A stretch of DNA of 64,000 nt from DASUAS01 sp963809795 (GCA_963809795.1 CAWELN010000008.1:248001-312000), one strand, 5' to 3'; numbered from the stretch's first letter, positions 33,423 to 41,377 are shown. The notes: generated by a model from the letters alone, not told the origin. Translations and numbers: made by a program.

Positions 33423-33851
33423 TCAGCCGCTGATCTCGATGCCCATCGAGCGGGCGGTGCCCGCCACCTGCGCGATGGCGCCGTCGAGGTCGATGGCGTT
33501 GAGGTCGGGCATCTTCGTCTCGGCGATCTGGCGCACCTGCGCGCTCGTGACCTTGCCCGCCTTGTCGGTGCGCGGGTTCGCCGCGCCCTTCTCGATGCCC
33601 GCGGCCTGGCGCAGCAGGAAGGGCGTGGGCGGGGTCTTGGTGACGAACGTGAACGAGCGGTCCTCGAAGATCGAGATCTCGGCCGGGATCACCATGCCGC
33701 GCTGGTTCTCGGTCGCGGCGTTGTACGCCTTGCAGAAGTCCATGATGTTGATTCCGTGCGGACCGAGCGCGGTACCCACCGGCGGCGCCGGGGTCGCCTG
33801 GCCCGCCGGGATCTGGATCTTCACGATCGCCGCCAGCCTCTTCTTCGCCAT
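33423..33851 (-). CDS. rplK: 50S ribosomal protein L11
   Basis: L11 binds the GTPase-associated region of 23S rRNA and is needed for RelA activation and thiopeptide binding. The 142-residue product starts MAKKRLAAIVKIQIPAGQAT and contains the proline-rich PAPPVGTALGPHGINIMDFC, and the C-terminal KMPDLNAIDLDGAIAQVAGT block. The start ATG 33851 is set by family length. Confidence 0.97.
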   Translation of the reverse strand: MAKKRLAAIVKIQIPAGQATPAPPVGTALGPHGINIMDFCKAYNAATENQRGMVIPAEISIFEDRSFTFVTKTPPTPFLLRQAAGIEKGAANPRTDKAGKVTSAQVRQIAETKMPDLNAIDLDGAIAQVAGTARSMGIEISG

Positions 33852-33869
33852 CTCATTCGCTCCTTCGTT

Positions 33870-33892
33870 GCGCCGCAGGGTACCTGCGGCGC
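33870..33892. repeat. Palindromic repeat, family A (rplK-nusG gap)
   Basis: Perfect 10-bp stem GCGCCGCAGG / CCTGCGGCGC with GTA loop. It is followed within ten bases by a second hairpin CACTCGC-TG-GCGAGTG, the same two-hairpin layout as at 7905-7950. Confidence 0.75.
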
Positions 33893-33993
33893 GGGCACTC
33901 ACTCGCTGGCGAGTGCCTCGTCTCGCTCCGCTCGCTCGGCACCGCGTGTGTTGCACATCATCGCTGGCGCGGGCCCGAGTCGGTCGTCGCTTC

Positions 33994-34812
33994 CTACAGT
34001 TTGGCTACCTGGCCCAGCTCGAGCTCGACCGGGGTCTCCCGCCCGAAGATGTTCACGAGCACGGTCAGCTTCGAACGGGCGACGTCGATGTCGGAGATCG
34101 CGCCGTTGAAGTCGGCGAACGGTCCCGTGGTGACCCGCACCTGCTCGCCCACCTCGTACTCGAGCCGCGGCCGCACCTTCTTCTCCTGACCCGGCTCCAC
34201 CGCCGCGCCGGAGCCGAGGATGCCCTCGACCTCCTTGCGGGACAGCGGCGTGGGCCGGGCGCCGTTGCCGACGAAACCGGTCACACCGGGCGTGTTGCGC
34301 ACCACGTACCACGAGTCGTCGTCGAGCGCCATGCGCACCAGCAGGTACCCGGGGAACACCTTCTTCTGCACGACGACCTTGCGGCCGCCCTTGAACTCGA
34401 TGACGTCCTCCATCGGGATGACGACCTCGAAGATCTGCTCCTCGACGTTCATCGACCGCACGCGGCTGGCGAGGTTCTGCTTGACCTTGTTCTCGTAGCC
34501 CGCGTACGTGTGCACGACGAACCAGTCGCCGGGCCGCTCGTAGGGGCTGGGCTCCCGCGGCGCGACCTCGGGCTCGTCGTCGAGGACGTCGAGCAGGTCG
34601 GCGTCGGCGAGGTCACCGGGCTCGACCACCTCGACGATCTCGACGATCTCGACGATCTCGTCCTGCTCGTCGCCGGTGTCGGCGTCGGCGATGGCGGCAT
34701 CGAGCACGTCGGGCCCGTCGGGTGCTTCGGACGCGACGGCGCCGGAATCGACGCGGTCGACGGTGTCGTCGGCCTCGAGGGTGGTGTCGGAGATGTGGTC
34801 GGAAAAGGTCAT
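33994..34812 (-). CDS. nusG: Transcription elongation factor NusG with acidic N-terminal extension
   Basis: NusG binds RNA polymerase and, through its KOW domain, S10 or Rho. The 272-residue protein has a 93-residue acidic extension (with the repeat EIVEIVEIVEVVEPG), then the NGN domain (DWFVVHTYAGYENKVKQNL; FPGYLLVRMALDD; TPGVTGFVGNG) and the C-terminal KOW domain (EQVRVTTGPFADFNGAISDI). The core is of normal length, and actinobacterial NusG proteins usually carry such extensions. It lies nine bases after secE. Confidence 0.95.
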   Translation of the reverse strand: MTFSDHISDTTLEADDTVDRVDSGAVASEAPDGPDVLDAAIADADTGDEQDEIVEIVEIVEVVEPGDLADADLLDVLDDEPEVAPREPSPYERPGDWFVVHTYAGYENKVKQNLASRVRSMNVEEQIFEVVIPMEDVIEFKGGRKVVVQKKVFPGYLLVRMALDDDSWYVVRNTPGVTGFVGNGARPTPLSRKEVEGILGSGAAVEPGQEKKVRPRLEYEVGEQVRVTTGPFADFNGAISDIDVARSKLTVLVNIFGRETPVELELGQVAKL

Positions 34813-34821
34813 GTCAGACGC

Positions 34822-35121
34822 TCAATCGAAGAGGAAGAGCACGAACTTGGAGGATGCGTAGTCGAAGCCGAAGATCAGCGCGGTCATCACCACGACGGCG
34901 ATGAGCACGATGATCGTGGAGTTGATGACTTCCTTCTTGGTGGGCCAGGCGACCTTGCGGAGCTCGCCCTTGACCTCGGACAGGTACTCACGGGGACCGA
35001 TCCTCTCCCGGGTGGGAGCGGCGGACGGGGGTCGCCGCTTCTCGCCGTCGGACCCGCGCGATTTGGGCTTGTCGGTGCCCTGCTTCGCCATCATGCGCTT
35101 GGTCTGTCGGTTCATCGCCAC
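34822..35121 (-). CDS. secE: Preprotein translocase subunit SecE
   Basis: SecE is the small essential clamp of the SecYEG channel. The 99-residue protein has a basic cytoplasmic N-terminus, the amphipathic helix with the signature EYLSEVKGELRKVAWPTKKE, and one transmembrane helix (STIIVLIAVVVMTALIFGFD) near the C-terminus. This single-TM form is typical of most bacteria. M1 and M3 are both possible starts. It precedes nusG, the standard order. Confidence 0.95.
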   Translation of the reverse strand: MAMNRQTKRMMAKQGTDKPKSRGSDGEKRRPPSAAPTRERIGPREYLSEVKGELRKVAWPTKKEVINSTIIVLIAVVVMTALIFGFDYASSKFVLFLFD

Positions 35122-35167
35122 GGCGGCGCCGTCCTTGGGATGCTCGTGTTCAAGTCGTCATTCGCTG

Positions 35168-35240
35168 CAGGGCAGGAGGGACTCGAACCCCCAACCGCCG
35201 GTTTTGGAGACCGGTGCTCTACCAATTGAGCTACTGCCCT
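35168..35240 (-). tRNA. trnW: tRNA-Trp (anticodon CCA)
   Basis: The minus strand folds into a cloverleaf with acceptor stem AGGGCAG / CTGCCCT, D arm TAGCTCAATTGGTAGAGC, anticodon stem CCGGT around CTCCAAA, and T arm GGGGTTCGAGTCCC. Discriminator G; CCA is not encoded. It lies just upstream of secE, as in many bacteria. Confidence 0.95.
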
Positions 35241-35266
35241 CCGGGCGCGGTCGGGCCGGAGACAAA

Positions 35267-35272
35267 AGGATA
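35267..35272 (-). promoter_or_regulatory. Candidate -10 element of tRNA-Trp
   Basis: GCTATCCTTTTG on the minus strand ends about 27 bases before the mature 5' end. It shares the octamer GCTATCCT with the elements before rpsL and tRNA-Thr. No clear -35. Confidence 0.4.
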
Positions 35273-35349
35273 GCAGCGGGTGTGCGGGGCACCCGAGGCG
35301 TCGCCGGCGTTGGTGGGGACGGACCCGGGGCCCCGACGGCACTGCGCCG

Positions 35350-35718
35350 TCAGCTCGTGGCGGGAAGGGTGCGCCGCCGGGAACGGTGGAGGATCATCAC
35401 CGTGGCCGCGGTACCGGCCGCGACCGCGGCACCTCCGATGGCACCGGCGTAGGCGAGGCGGCGGCCCGACAGGATCGAACGGACGGCCTGGCGCTCGCCG
35501 GCCTCCTCGATGGCGGCGAGGGTCTGCGCGAGCAACCCGGGCGCGGGCTCCAGGTAGCGGGTGCGGAGGAGCTGCAGGCCCCGGAGCATCTTGCGGTAGC
35601 GGGCGAGCTCGGCCTGGCAGCGCAAGCAGTGCTCGATGTGGCGTTGCACCGACAGCTCGACCGCGGCCCCGCCCTCGACCGCCTCCGGCAGGATCCGGGC
35701 GACGTCCTCACACCGCAT
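35350..35718 (-). CDS. Anti-sigma factor with zinc finger (ZAS-like)
   Basis: A 122-residue protein, MRCEDVARILPEAVEGGAAV onward. The anti-sigma zinc-binding pattern His-x3-Cys-x2-Cys is present as HIEHCLRC (about residues 27-34). One transmembrane helix (LAYAGAIGGAAVAAGTAATV) follows near residue 88, with a short basic tail. The sigma factor should be held by the N-terminal domain. It overlaps the sigma gene by 11 bases, the standard operon form for ECF pairs. It has almost no extracytoplasmic domain, so the signal it responds to is not obvious. Confidence 0.82.
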   Translation of the reverse strand: MRCEDVARILPEAVEGGAAVELSVQRHIEHCLRCQAELARYRKMLRGLQLLRTRYLEPAPGLLAQTLAAIEEAGERQAVRSILSGRRLAYAGAIGGAAVAAGTAATVMILHRSRRRTLPATS

Positions 35719-36316
35719 GGTCCCACCGCTTCCCGTCCTGCGGCGCGTCCTCGTAGACCAGGTCGCGCAGGCGCTTGCGCCCCCGGTGCAGCCGGACCTT
35801 GGCCGCCGCCACCGAGATGCCGAGCTCCTCCGCGATCTCCTCGTGGGTCAGGCCGTAGACGTCCTTCAACACCACGAGCACCCGGAGCTTCGGGGGCAAC
35901 TGCTCCAGCGCGCCCGAGAGCCGGGCCAGCGCGGCGGACTGCTCGGCCGACGCCTCGGGCTGCGCCTCGATGCGGGTCTCGACCGGCTCCTCGAGCAGGG
36001 CGTCGAGCGAGTCGGCGCGGTGGCGCCGGCGCCGCTTGACCGTCGTGTACGCGGTGTTCGCGGTGATCCGGTACAGCCAGGTGGTGAACTGCGCGTCGCC
36101 GCGGAAGCCCTTGAGACCCTTCCAGGCCCGGAGGTAGGTCTCCTGCACCACGTCGCGAGCGTCCTCCTCGTGGGCCGTGAGACGCATCGCGAGCGTGTAC
36201 GTGTCGACGTAGGTCCGGCGGACCAGTTCATCGAAGGCCGGGCGATCACCGTCGCGGGCGGCGGCGACCAACCGGTCGAGCTCGTTCGGCTCCCTCGGCA
36301 GTTCGTTCGTGGTCAT
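35708..36316 (-). CDS. ECF-family RNA polymerase sigma factor
   Basis: A 202-residue group 4 sigma factor. Region 2 contains RPAFDELVRRTYVDTYTLAM and DARDVVQETYLRAWKGLKGF with FTTWLYRITANTAY. Region 4 is LEQLPPKLRVLVVLKDVYGL with the helix-turn-helix THEEIAEELGISVAAAKVRL. ATG 36316 is preferred over a TTG 33 bases upstream because GGTGAG lies six bases before it. Its stop overlaps the anti-sigma gene. The pair is not linked in function to the surrounding translation genes by any feature I can see. Confidence 0.92.
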   Translation of the reverse strand: MTTNELPREPNELDRLVAAARDGDRPAFDELVRRTYVDTYTLAMRLTAHEEDARDVVQETYLRAWKGLKGFRGDAQFTTWLYRITANTAYTTVKRRRRHRADSLDALLEEPVETRIEAQPEASAEQSAALARLSGALEQLPPKLRVLVVLKDVYGLTHEEIAEELGISVAAAKVRLHRGRKRLRDLVYEDAPQDGKRWDHAV

Positions 36317-36367
36317 CTGTGACTCACCGAACGGCGCCGGGGTTACCAAGCCCGATCCGGGTGCGGA

Positions 36368-36529
36368 TCAGCGGGTTTCCTTGTGCAGGGTGTGGCGGCG
36401 GTCGAAACGGCAGTACTTCTTCATCTCGATGCGCTCACGGTCGTTCGTCTTGTTCTTGACCGTGATGTAGTTGCGCCGCTTGCACTCTTCGCATGCGAGG
36501 GTCACCTTGACCCGCTTGTCGCTCGCCAT
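36368..36529 (-). CDS. rpmG: 50S ribosomal protein L33
   Basis: A 53-residue L33 starting MASDKRVKVTLACEECKRRN. Cys13, Cys16 and Cys40 are present, but the fourth zinc ligand of the usual CPxC pair is Asp43 (KYCRFDRRHTLHKETR). The protein thus has three Cys plus Asp/His and may bind zinc weakly or through His46. The gene lies between tRNA-Met and the sigma factor, near tRNA-Trp and secE, a common L33 location. Confidence 0.94.
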   Translation of the reverse strand: MASDKRVKVTLACEECKRRNYITVKNKTNDRERIEMKKYCRFDRRHTLHKETR

Positions 36530-36553
36530 CGTCGCTCCTGGTACCGGGGGTTG

Positions 36554-36627
36554 TAGCGGTGGCGGGACTCGAACCCGCGACGCCGCGATTATGAGCCGCG
36601 TGCTCTGACCAACTGAGCTACACCGCC
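36554..36627 (-). tRNA. trnM: tRNA-Met (anticodon CAT, elongator type)
   Basis: Cloverleaf on the minus strand: acceptor GGCGGTG / CACCGCT, D arm TAGCTCAGTTGGTCAGAGC, anticodon stem CGCGG around CTCATAA, and T arm GCGGGTTCGAGTCCCGC. The G1 pairing and loop fit an elongator rather than an initiator. An Ile2 tRNA with lysidine cannot be excluded. CCA is not encoded. Confidence 0.93.
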
Positions 36628-36648
36628 TAGACAATTGCTTCGCTCGCT

Positions 36649-36671
36649 GCGCCGAAGGTTACCTGCGGCGC
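36649..36671. repeat. Palindromic repeat, family A (between tRNA-Met and tRNA-Thr)
   Basis: GCGCCG-A-AGG, TTA loop, CCT-G-CGGCGC: a 9-bp stem with one mismatch, flanked by CTTCGCTCGCT and GGACGCTCGCTCC. It is closest to the copy at 33870. Confidence 0.6.
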
Positions 36672-36690
36672 GGACGCTCGCTCCGCCGTG

Positions 36691-36763
36691 AGCCCCCTTA
36701 CGGACTTGAACCGTAGACCCCTTCCTTACCATGGAAGTGCTCTGCCGACTGAGCTAAGGGGGC
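36691..36763 (-). tRNA. trnT: tRNA-Thr (anticodon GGT)
   Basis: Cloverleaf on the minus strand: acceptor GCCCCCT / AGGGGGC with discriminator T, D arm TAGCTCAGTCGGCAGAGC, anticodon stem CTTCC / GGAAG around ATGGTAA, and T arm TACGGTTCAAGTCCGTA. CCA is not encoded. Confidence 0.94.
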
Positions 36764-36773
36764 GGGACGGACC

Positions 36774-36779
36774 AGGATA
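36774..36779 (-). promoter_or_regulatory. Candidate -10 element of the tRNA-Thr/tRNA-Met/rpmG unit
   Basis: GCTATCCTGGTC on the minus strand ends 11 bases before the mature tRNA-Thr 5' end. It is the same octamer as before rpsL and tRNA-Trp. Confidence 0.4.
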
Positions 36780-36810
36780 GCAACGCCGGGGTCCGCGCTA
36801 CCGTGCCCGG

Positions 36811-37380
36811 GTGAAGATGGAGCGCAGCCGTGACCGGACGGGCGCGACGGCGGAGCGGAATCGACGGTCGAAGATGCAGGAACGGCCCGACGGCGTGGAG
36901 ATCCGCCTGGCCGAGCGGCGGGACGCCCCGGGGATCCAGACCATCTACAACCACTACGTCGCCGAGTCGACCGCGCTCTTCGACATGGTGCCGCGCACCC
37001 TCGAGGAGCAGGTCCGGTGGCTCGACGAGCACTCCGGGGGGCACCCGGCGGTGGTCGCCGAGCTCGACGGCGTCATCGTCGGGTTCGGGTCGCTCTCGCG
37101 GTTCCGGTCCCGGCCGGCGTACGCCACGACGGTCGAGGACTCGGTCTACCTGGAAGCCGGCTACCAGGGCCGGGGCATCGGGCGCCGCCTGCTCGACGAG
37201 CTGGTCCACCTCGCGGCGCGGCACGGGTTCCACGCGGTGATCGCCCGGATCACCGGCGGGAACGACGCCTCCATCCGGCTCCACGCCCGGTGCGGCTTCG
37301 AGGTCGTGGGGACCGAACGCGAGGTCGGCCGGAAGTTCGGCCGGTGGCTCGACGTGGTCGAGATGCAGCGCATGCTGTGA
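36811..37380 (+). CDS. GNAT acetyltransferase, phosphinothricin/methionine sulfoximine type
   Basis: From GTG 36811 the product is 189 residues; internal starts at 36817 (ATG) and 36874 (ATG, giving MQERPDGVEIRLAERRDAPG) are also possible. The conserved part reads IQTIYNHYVAESTALFDMVP, then GFGSLSRFRSRPAYATTVED, the motif A GYQGRGIGRRLLDELV, and ARITGGNDASIRLHARCGFE. This matches the Bar/Pat/YncA branch that acetylates phosphinothricin, methionine sulfoximine or related small amines. The family assignment is strong; the substrate is not. It stands alone between tRNA-Thr and tRNA-Tyr on the plus strand. Confidence 0.87.
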   Translation: MKMERSRDRTGATAERNRRSKMQERPDGVEIRLAERRDAPGIQTIYNHYVAESTALFDMVPRTLEEQVRWLDEHSGGHPAVVAELDGVIVGFGSLSRFRSRPAYATTVEDSVYLEAGYQGRGIGRRLLDELVHLAARHGFHAVIARITGGNDASIRLHARCGFEVVGTEREVGRKFGRWLDVVEMQRML

Positions 37381-37431
37381 AAGCAAACGCCCGCCGGCGA
37401 GGCGGGCGGAATCGAGCGTCCAACTGGTGAG

Positions 37432-37512
37432 TGGGCCGGGTTGGATTCGAACCAACGTAGCTTGCGCAGCAGTTTTACAGACTGCCCCCTTTGGCCACTC
37501 GGGTACCGACCC
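37432..37512 (-). tRNA. trnY: tRNA-Tyr (anticodon GTA)
   Basis: Minus strand, class II tRNA with a long variable arm: acceptor GGGTCGG / CCGGCCC, discriminator A, anticodon stem GCAGT / ACTGC around CTGTAAA, variable arm TGCGCAAGCTAC, and T arm TTGGTTCGAATCCAA. CCA is not encoded. Confidence 0.93.
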
Positions 37513-37578
37513 GGGGCCGCGTACAGTATCAGGCCGCCAGTTCCCGGCTTCCAGTGTTCCGACCCTCCGGAGATCGCC

Positions 37579-38067
37579 ATGCCCACCTTCGACGTCGTGT
37601 CCGAGCTCGACATGCAGGAGGTCCGCAACGCCGTCGACCAGGCGTCGCGCGAGATCTCGACCCGCTACGACTTCAAGAACACCGGCAGCTCCATCGAGCT
37701 GAAGGACAAGGAGATCGAGCTCAACACCGAGAGCGAAGCGCGCCTCACCGCGCTCACGCAGGTGCTCGAGGAGAAGATGGTCAAGCGGCAGGTCTCGTTG
37801 AAGGCCCTCGGCTACGGCAAGATCGAGGAGGCCTCGAAGGGCGCGGTGCGCCAGACCGTCAGCCTCAACGTCGGCATCTCGACCGACAAGGCGAAGGAGA
37901 TCGGCAAGTTCATCAAGGATCTCGGGCTCAAGGGCGTGTCGCACCAGATCCAGGGCGACCAGCTCCGGGTGAGCGGCAAGAAGCGCGACGACCTGCAATC
38001 GGCGATCGCGGCGATGAAGGACCACGACTTCGCGGTGCCGCTCCAGTTCACGAACTTCCGCGACTGA
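37579..38067 (+). CDS. YajQ-family nucleotide-binding protein
   Basis: A 162-residue cytoplasmic protein, MPTFDVVSELDMQEVRNAVD onward, with ISTRYDFKNTGSSIELKDKE and the C-terminal LQSAIAAMKDHDFAVPLQFT NFRD end. YajQ proteins have two ferredoxin-like domains. Some bind cyclic di-GMP, others RNA or nucleotides. CCGGAG lies six bases before the ATG. Length and ends match the family. It is convergent with the methyltransferase gene. Confidence 0.95.
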   Translation: MPTFDVVSELDMQEVRNAVDQASREISTRYDFKNTGSSIELKDKEIELNTESEARLTALTQVLEEKMVKRQVSLKALGYGKIEEASKGAVRQTVSLNVGISTDKAKEIGKFIKDLGLKGVSHQIQGDQLRVSGKKRDDLQSAIAAMKDHDFAVPLQFTNFRD

Positions 38068-38112
38068 AGCGCGCCGGGCGAGATCGACCCCGCCGGCCCC
38101 AGGGCGGTGCGG

Positions 38113-38829
38113 TCAGGAGCGCTCGGCGACGACGCGCGTGTGGAAACCGTTGGTCTTGACGTCCGACACGCGGAAGCCCGTCGATTCCACGATCGACACC
38201 ATCGTCGCCGGCGAGAATCCCCACCACCAGTTGATGTAGCTCTCCTCGGCGTCGAACGGGGTCGTCAGACCGCCACGACTCGCGTCACTCCCCGACCCCG
38301 CGACTGCGCCGAAGGCGCGGTCGTAGGCGCGACGCTCCGCGTCCGAGAGCACCGGAAAGAAGACGGCACCGTTGCGTGATCCGGCAATCGGGGGAACTGT
38401 CGAGCTCCCGAGCACCAGCGTCTGACCGGTGATCTGCCGCAGGCATTCCACGGTGTGCACGGGATCGGGGCAGTGGTAGAGGACTCCCGTGCACCAGACG
38501 ACGTCGTGGAGGCCGATCTCGGCCAAGACGTCCTCGTCGTGCAGGTCACCCTGGACGAAGCGCACCTTCGAGTCACGACGCTCGTGCTCGGCGAGGTATT
38601 CGTCGGTGGCGGACGAGAGGTCGACTGCGGTCACGCTCGACGCGCCGCTGCTCTCGGCGAGGAATGCGATCTTGCCGTGGACGTTCCAGAGCGCCCCCAC
38701 GTCGACGAAGGACCTTCCGGTCGCGAGCTTCGGGAAGGCAGCTTCCATCGGGCCGAGCGGCCGCAGCAGGCGCTGCGCGTTCCGCAATCCGCGAGCGACC
38801 AGCAGCTGGGTCTCGAGGAGCATCGCCAT
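38113..38829 (-). CDS. Class I SAM-dependent methyltransferase
   Basis: A 238-residue protein. The SAM-binding motif I is VDVGALWNVHGKIAFLAE (about residues 42-59), motif II VTAVDLSS, then VRFVQGDLHDEDVLAEIGLH and DVVWCTGVLYHCPDP, a normal post-motif order. Trp-rich NWWWGFSP near residue 205 marks a substrate region. M1 and M3 are both possible starts. The substrate is unknown. A stretch of lower GC upstream (38870-38935) may hold its promoter or mark an insertion boundary. Confidence 0.85.
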   Translation of the reverse strand: MAMLLETQLLVARGLRNAQRLLRPLGPMEAAFPKLATGRSFVDVGALWNVHGKIAFLAESSGASSVTAVDLSSATDEYLAEHERRDSKVRFVQGDLHDEDVLAEIGLHDVVWCTGVLYHCPDPVHTVECLRQITGQTLVLGSSTVPPIAGSRNGAVFFPVLSDAERRAYDRAFGAVAGSGSDASRGGLTTPFDAEESYINWWWGFSPATMVSIVESTGFRVSDVKTNGFHTRVVAERS

Positions 38830-38963
38830 GGGAATTGTCCGTTCCGGCGACGCGCCGTCACCTGAGGAGTACGCGCTTTCAGAGCGCGGTCAACCCACGA
38901 AACTGTGGGTATTTGGCGCAGAAGTATACCTGGCGACCGTGCCACCCTCGACGCCGGCGCGGG

Positions 38964-40406
38964 CTACGTCCCCGCAGCCGCGCGGCAGCGACGGATGCCC
39001 TGGGTGATGCGGTCGCGCACGAGCGCCTGTTCCTCGTCGGTCAAGGTCTGCTTGTTCAGGAGGGGCTCGACCTGCGGGTCGACGACCAGCCCGTCGGCGA
39101 CGCACCGGGCGTCGGCGACCGGTGCGTGGTCGGCGACGAACTCGCGAACGAGCTCGTTGCGACTCGCCAGCGTCGCGACCGCGGCATCGAGCGTCGGCTG
39201 GTCGGGCGCGGTGGTGCCCTCGGTGTCGCAGGCGGTCAGCGTCGGCCCGCCACCTGCCCGACCGACCGTCGCCGCCCCCGCGGGCAGCGACGCAGCCCAG
39301 CGGTCCAGCGCGGTCCCGATCTCGTCGGTGTCGGTACGGGAGTCACCTCGGAACGCCACCCGGACGCATTCCTGCCGGTGGCCACCACGGGTGTAGGCGA
39401 GGTAGCGATCGCCTCCCCAGCCCTCGGCGGCGCGGAGGGCGGTCGCCGGCGGTAGGCGCGAGGCGAGGACGAGGTAGAGCCTCAGGGCACCGAAGTCGTC
39501 GGGCGGACCGTCGCGCCGCTCGCCCGGCCCGAGCTTCGGCACCGCGACCACCCGCGGACGACCGCCGCGCTTCGCCGCCACCGCGTCGATGATCTCCTCC
39601 TCGGACTGGGGCGGGTCGCGGAACGCGGCGTCGACCCGGGCCAGCCCGCCCTCGGCCTTCAGCGTGTCGAGGTACTGCGGACCGAAGACGTACGGCGCCG
39701 ACTCGAACAGCTCCAGCACCGGCGGCACGTGCTCGGTCGACGGCGCGTCGGGTTGCGGGGACTGATCGTCGAACGACGCGTCGTACGCGTCCTGTTCGGC
39801 CCGGGGCAGCGACGCGACGTACGCGTTCTCCACGCTGGTCGCGTCGCCCTCGACCAGGGCGGTCTCGGCGAACGACTCGCCGCTCGTCTCCGCCTGACGA
39901 TCGAGCGCGTCGAGATCGAACTTCTGGTCCTGGAGGGCGTGGGTGAGCTCGTGCACGAGCGTGACGCGGACGTCGGTGTCGCGGAGGTCCTCGCCGCGCA
40001 CGAAGAGTGCGTGCTTCTGCTGGTCGTAGAAGCCGACGACGTCTGCGGCGTCGAGGTCACGCTCCGACTGGATGAGGTCGACCGGTCCCGCGATGAGCCC
40101 GAGCGCCCTCAGTTGGCCGGCGTAGCGCTCGGCCTCGGCGCGGTCGCGCTTGCTCACCTTGGGGTTGTCGCCCTGGTACGCCTTCACGAACGCCTTGGCG
40201 GCGAGGAACTTCACCGGCACGGGATGATCGAACGTGAGCTTGCGGTGGCGTTCCACGAAGCGGACGTACTTCGTCACCCGCGGATCCCACTTGGCCGGTG
40301 GGCTCGTCGCCGCACCGGCGGATGGCGCGACGCCGAGCGTCGCCGTCACCAGTGCGGCAACGACGACGCCGACGACGACGCCGGCCCTCGCCCGCCACTG
40401 CTGCAC
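38964..40406 (-). CDS. Secreted zinc metalloprotease-like protein (HExxH)
   Basis: A 480-residue exported protein. Residues 1-32 are a signal peptide (VVVGVVVAALVTATLGVAPS). The zinc motif is LVHELTHALQDQKFDL with His152, Glu153 and His156, and Glu186 in ALVEGDAT is a plausible third ligand. The C-terminal half has no recognised domain but contains two Cys pairs that may form disulfides. The frame begins with GTG 40406. HExxH followed by ALxDQxxD is seen in uncharacterised actinobacterial secreted proteins. Peptidase activity is inferred, not shown. Confidence 0.8.
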   Translation of the reverse strand: MQQWRARAGVVVGVVVAALVTATLGVAPSAGAATSPPAKWDPRVTKYVRFVERHRKLTFDHPVPVKFLAAKAFVKAYQGDNPKVSKRDRAEAERYAGQLRALGLIAGPVDLIQSERDLDAADVVGFYDQQKHALFVRGEDLRDTDVRVTLVHELTHALQDQKFDLDALDRQAETSGESFAETALVEGDATSVENAYVASLPRAEQDAYDASFDDQSPQPDAPSTEHVPPVLELFESAPYVFGPQYLDTLKAEGGLARVDAAFRDPPQSEEEIIDAVAAKRGGRPRVVAVPKLGPGERRDGPPDDFGALRLYLVLASRLPPATALRAAEGWGGDRYLAYTRGGHRQECVRVAFRGDSRTDTDEIGTALDRWAASLPAGAATVGRAGGGPTLTACDTEGTTAPDQPTLDAAVATLASRNELVREFVADHAPVADARCVADGLVVDPQVEPLLNKQTLTDEEQALVRDRITQGIRRCRAAAGT

Positions 40407-40425
40407 CGGGCGAGGGTACTGGTCG

Positions 40426-41271
40426 CTAGAAGCGCTCGGAGCGCAGGCGCTGGATCCGCTCCGCGGTCGGCGGGTGCGAGCTCCACAGCCCGGAGAACTC
40501 GAACTTGCGTCCGGTGAGCGGATTGACGATGTACGCCTGGGCCTGCGCCGGGTTGATGTCCATCGGCCGCTGCTTCACGTAGGCCTCGATCTTCTCGAGC
40601 GCCCGGGCCAGCGGCTCACCGTCGTGCAGCAGGTGGGCGCCGCTCTCGTCGGCCTGGAACTCGCGGCCGCGGGACAACGCCATCTGCATCATGTACGCGG
40701 CGATCGGCGCCAGGATCATCATGGCGATCGCGCTGAACGCGTTCCCACCGTCGCGGTCGTTGCCGCCGCCGAAGATCGCGCCCCAGACCGCCATGCGGGC
40801 GACGAACGTGATGCCGAGCGCCACCGCCGCCGCGACCGAGCTGATCAGGATGTCGCGGTTCTTCACGTGCGACAGCTCGTGGGCGAGCACGCCACGCAGC
40901 TCCTCGTCGTCGAGCACCTGGAGGATGCCCTGGGTGACGCAGACCGCGGCGTGGTTGGGACTCCGGCCGGTCGCGAACGCGTTCGGCTGCATCTCCGGCG
41001 AGACGTACAGCTTCGGCATCGGCATGCCGGACCGCTGGGTGAGGTCCTCGACGATGGCGTAGACGTTCGGCAGCTCGTCGCGGGTCACGGGCTTGGCCCG
41101 GGCCGCCTTGATCGCCAGGGTGTCGCTGAACCAGTAGGACCCACCGACGAACACCAGCCCGATGGCCAGGCCGATGACCAGCCCGCTGGTGCCGCCGATG
41201 GCGCCGCCGACCACTATGAACAGGGCGCCCAGCGCGGCGAGCAGGACGGCCGTCTTCACTGCATTCCTCAT
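40426..41271 (-). CDS. htpX: Membrane zinc protease HtpX
   Basis: HtpX is an M48 protease that degrades damaged membrane proteins. From ATG 41271 the protein has 281 residues; GTG 41283 would add four. AGGTG nine bases upstream favours the ATG. Two TM helices lie in residues 6-48, the zinc motif HELSH at 131-135, two further TM helices around 145-198, and the third ligand in REFQADESGA (Glu204). The C-terminal SSHPPTAERIQRLRS is typical. It follows the secreted protease gene's upstream side by 20 bases. Confidence 0.94.
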   Translation of the reverse strand: MRNAVKTAVLLAALGALFIVVGGAIGGTSGLVIGLAIGLVFVGGSYWFSDTLAIKAARAKPVTRDELPNVYAIVEDLTQRSGMPMPKLYVSPEMQPNAFATGRSPNHAAVCVTQGILQVLDDEELRGVLAHELSHVKNRDILISSVAAAVALGITFVARMAVWGAIFGGGNDRDGGNAFSAIAMMILAPIAAYMMQMALSRGREFQADESGAHLLHDGEPLARALEKIEAYVKQRPMDINPAQAQAYIVNPLTGRKFEFSGLWSSHPPTAERIQRLRSERF

Positions 41272-41377
41272 CGTTGTGTTCACCTCGTGAGCCCGGGAGA
41301 TGGGCTCTGTCGTCGGTGGAACGCTACGCGGCGACCCCGCGTTCCCGGAGCCGCGTTCTCAGGGTCCTCGCAGCAAG

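Noticed and set aside
35350..36316. A role for the ECF sigma pair in ribosomal gene regulation because of its position
   Set aside because: No ECF-type promoter was visible before the ribosomal genes; only the location supports it.
36554..36627. Initiator tRNA-fMet
   Set aside because: The first base is G and pairs with the 3' acceptor strand, whereas initiators have an unpaired C1. The anticodon loop fits an elongator tRNA-Met.
38830..38963. An insertion sequence near the lower-GC stretch beside the methyltransferase gene
   Set aside because: No inverted repeats, target duplication or transposase frame could be seen.
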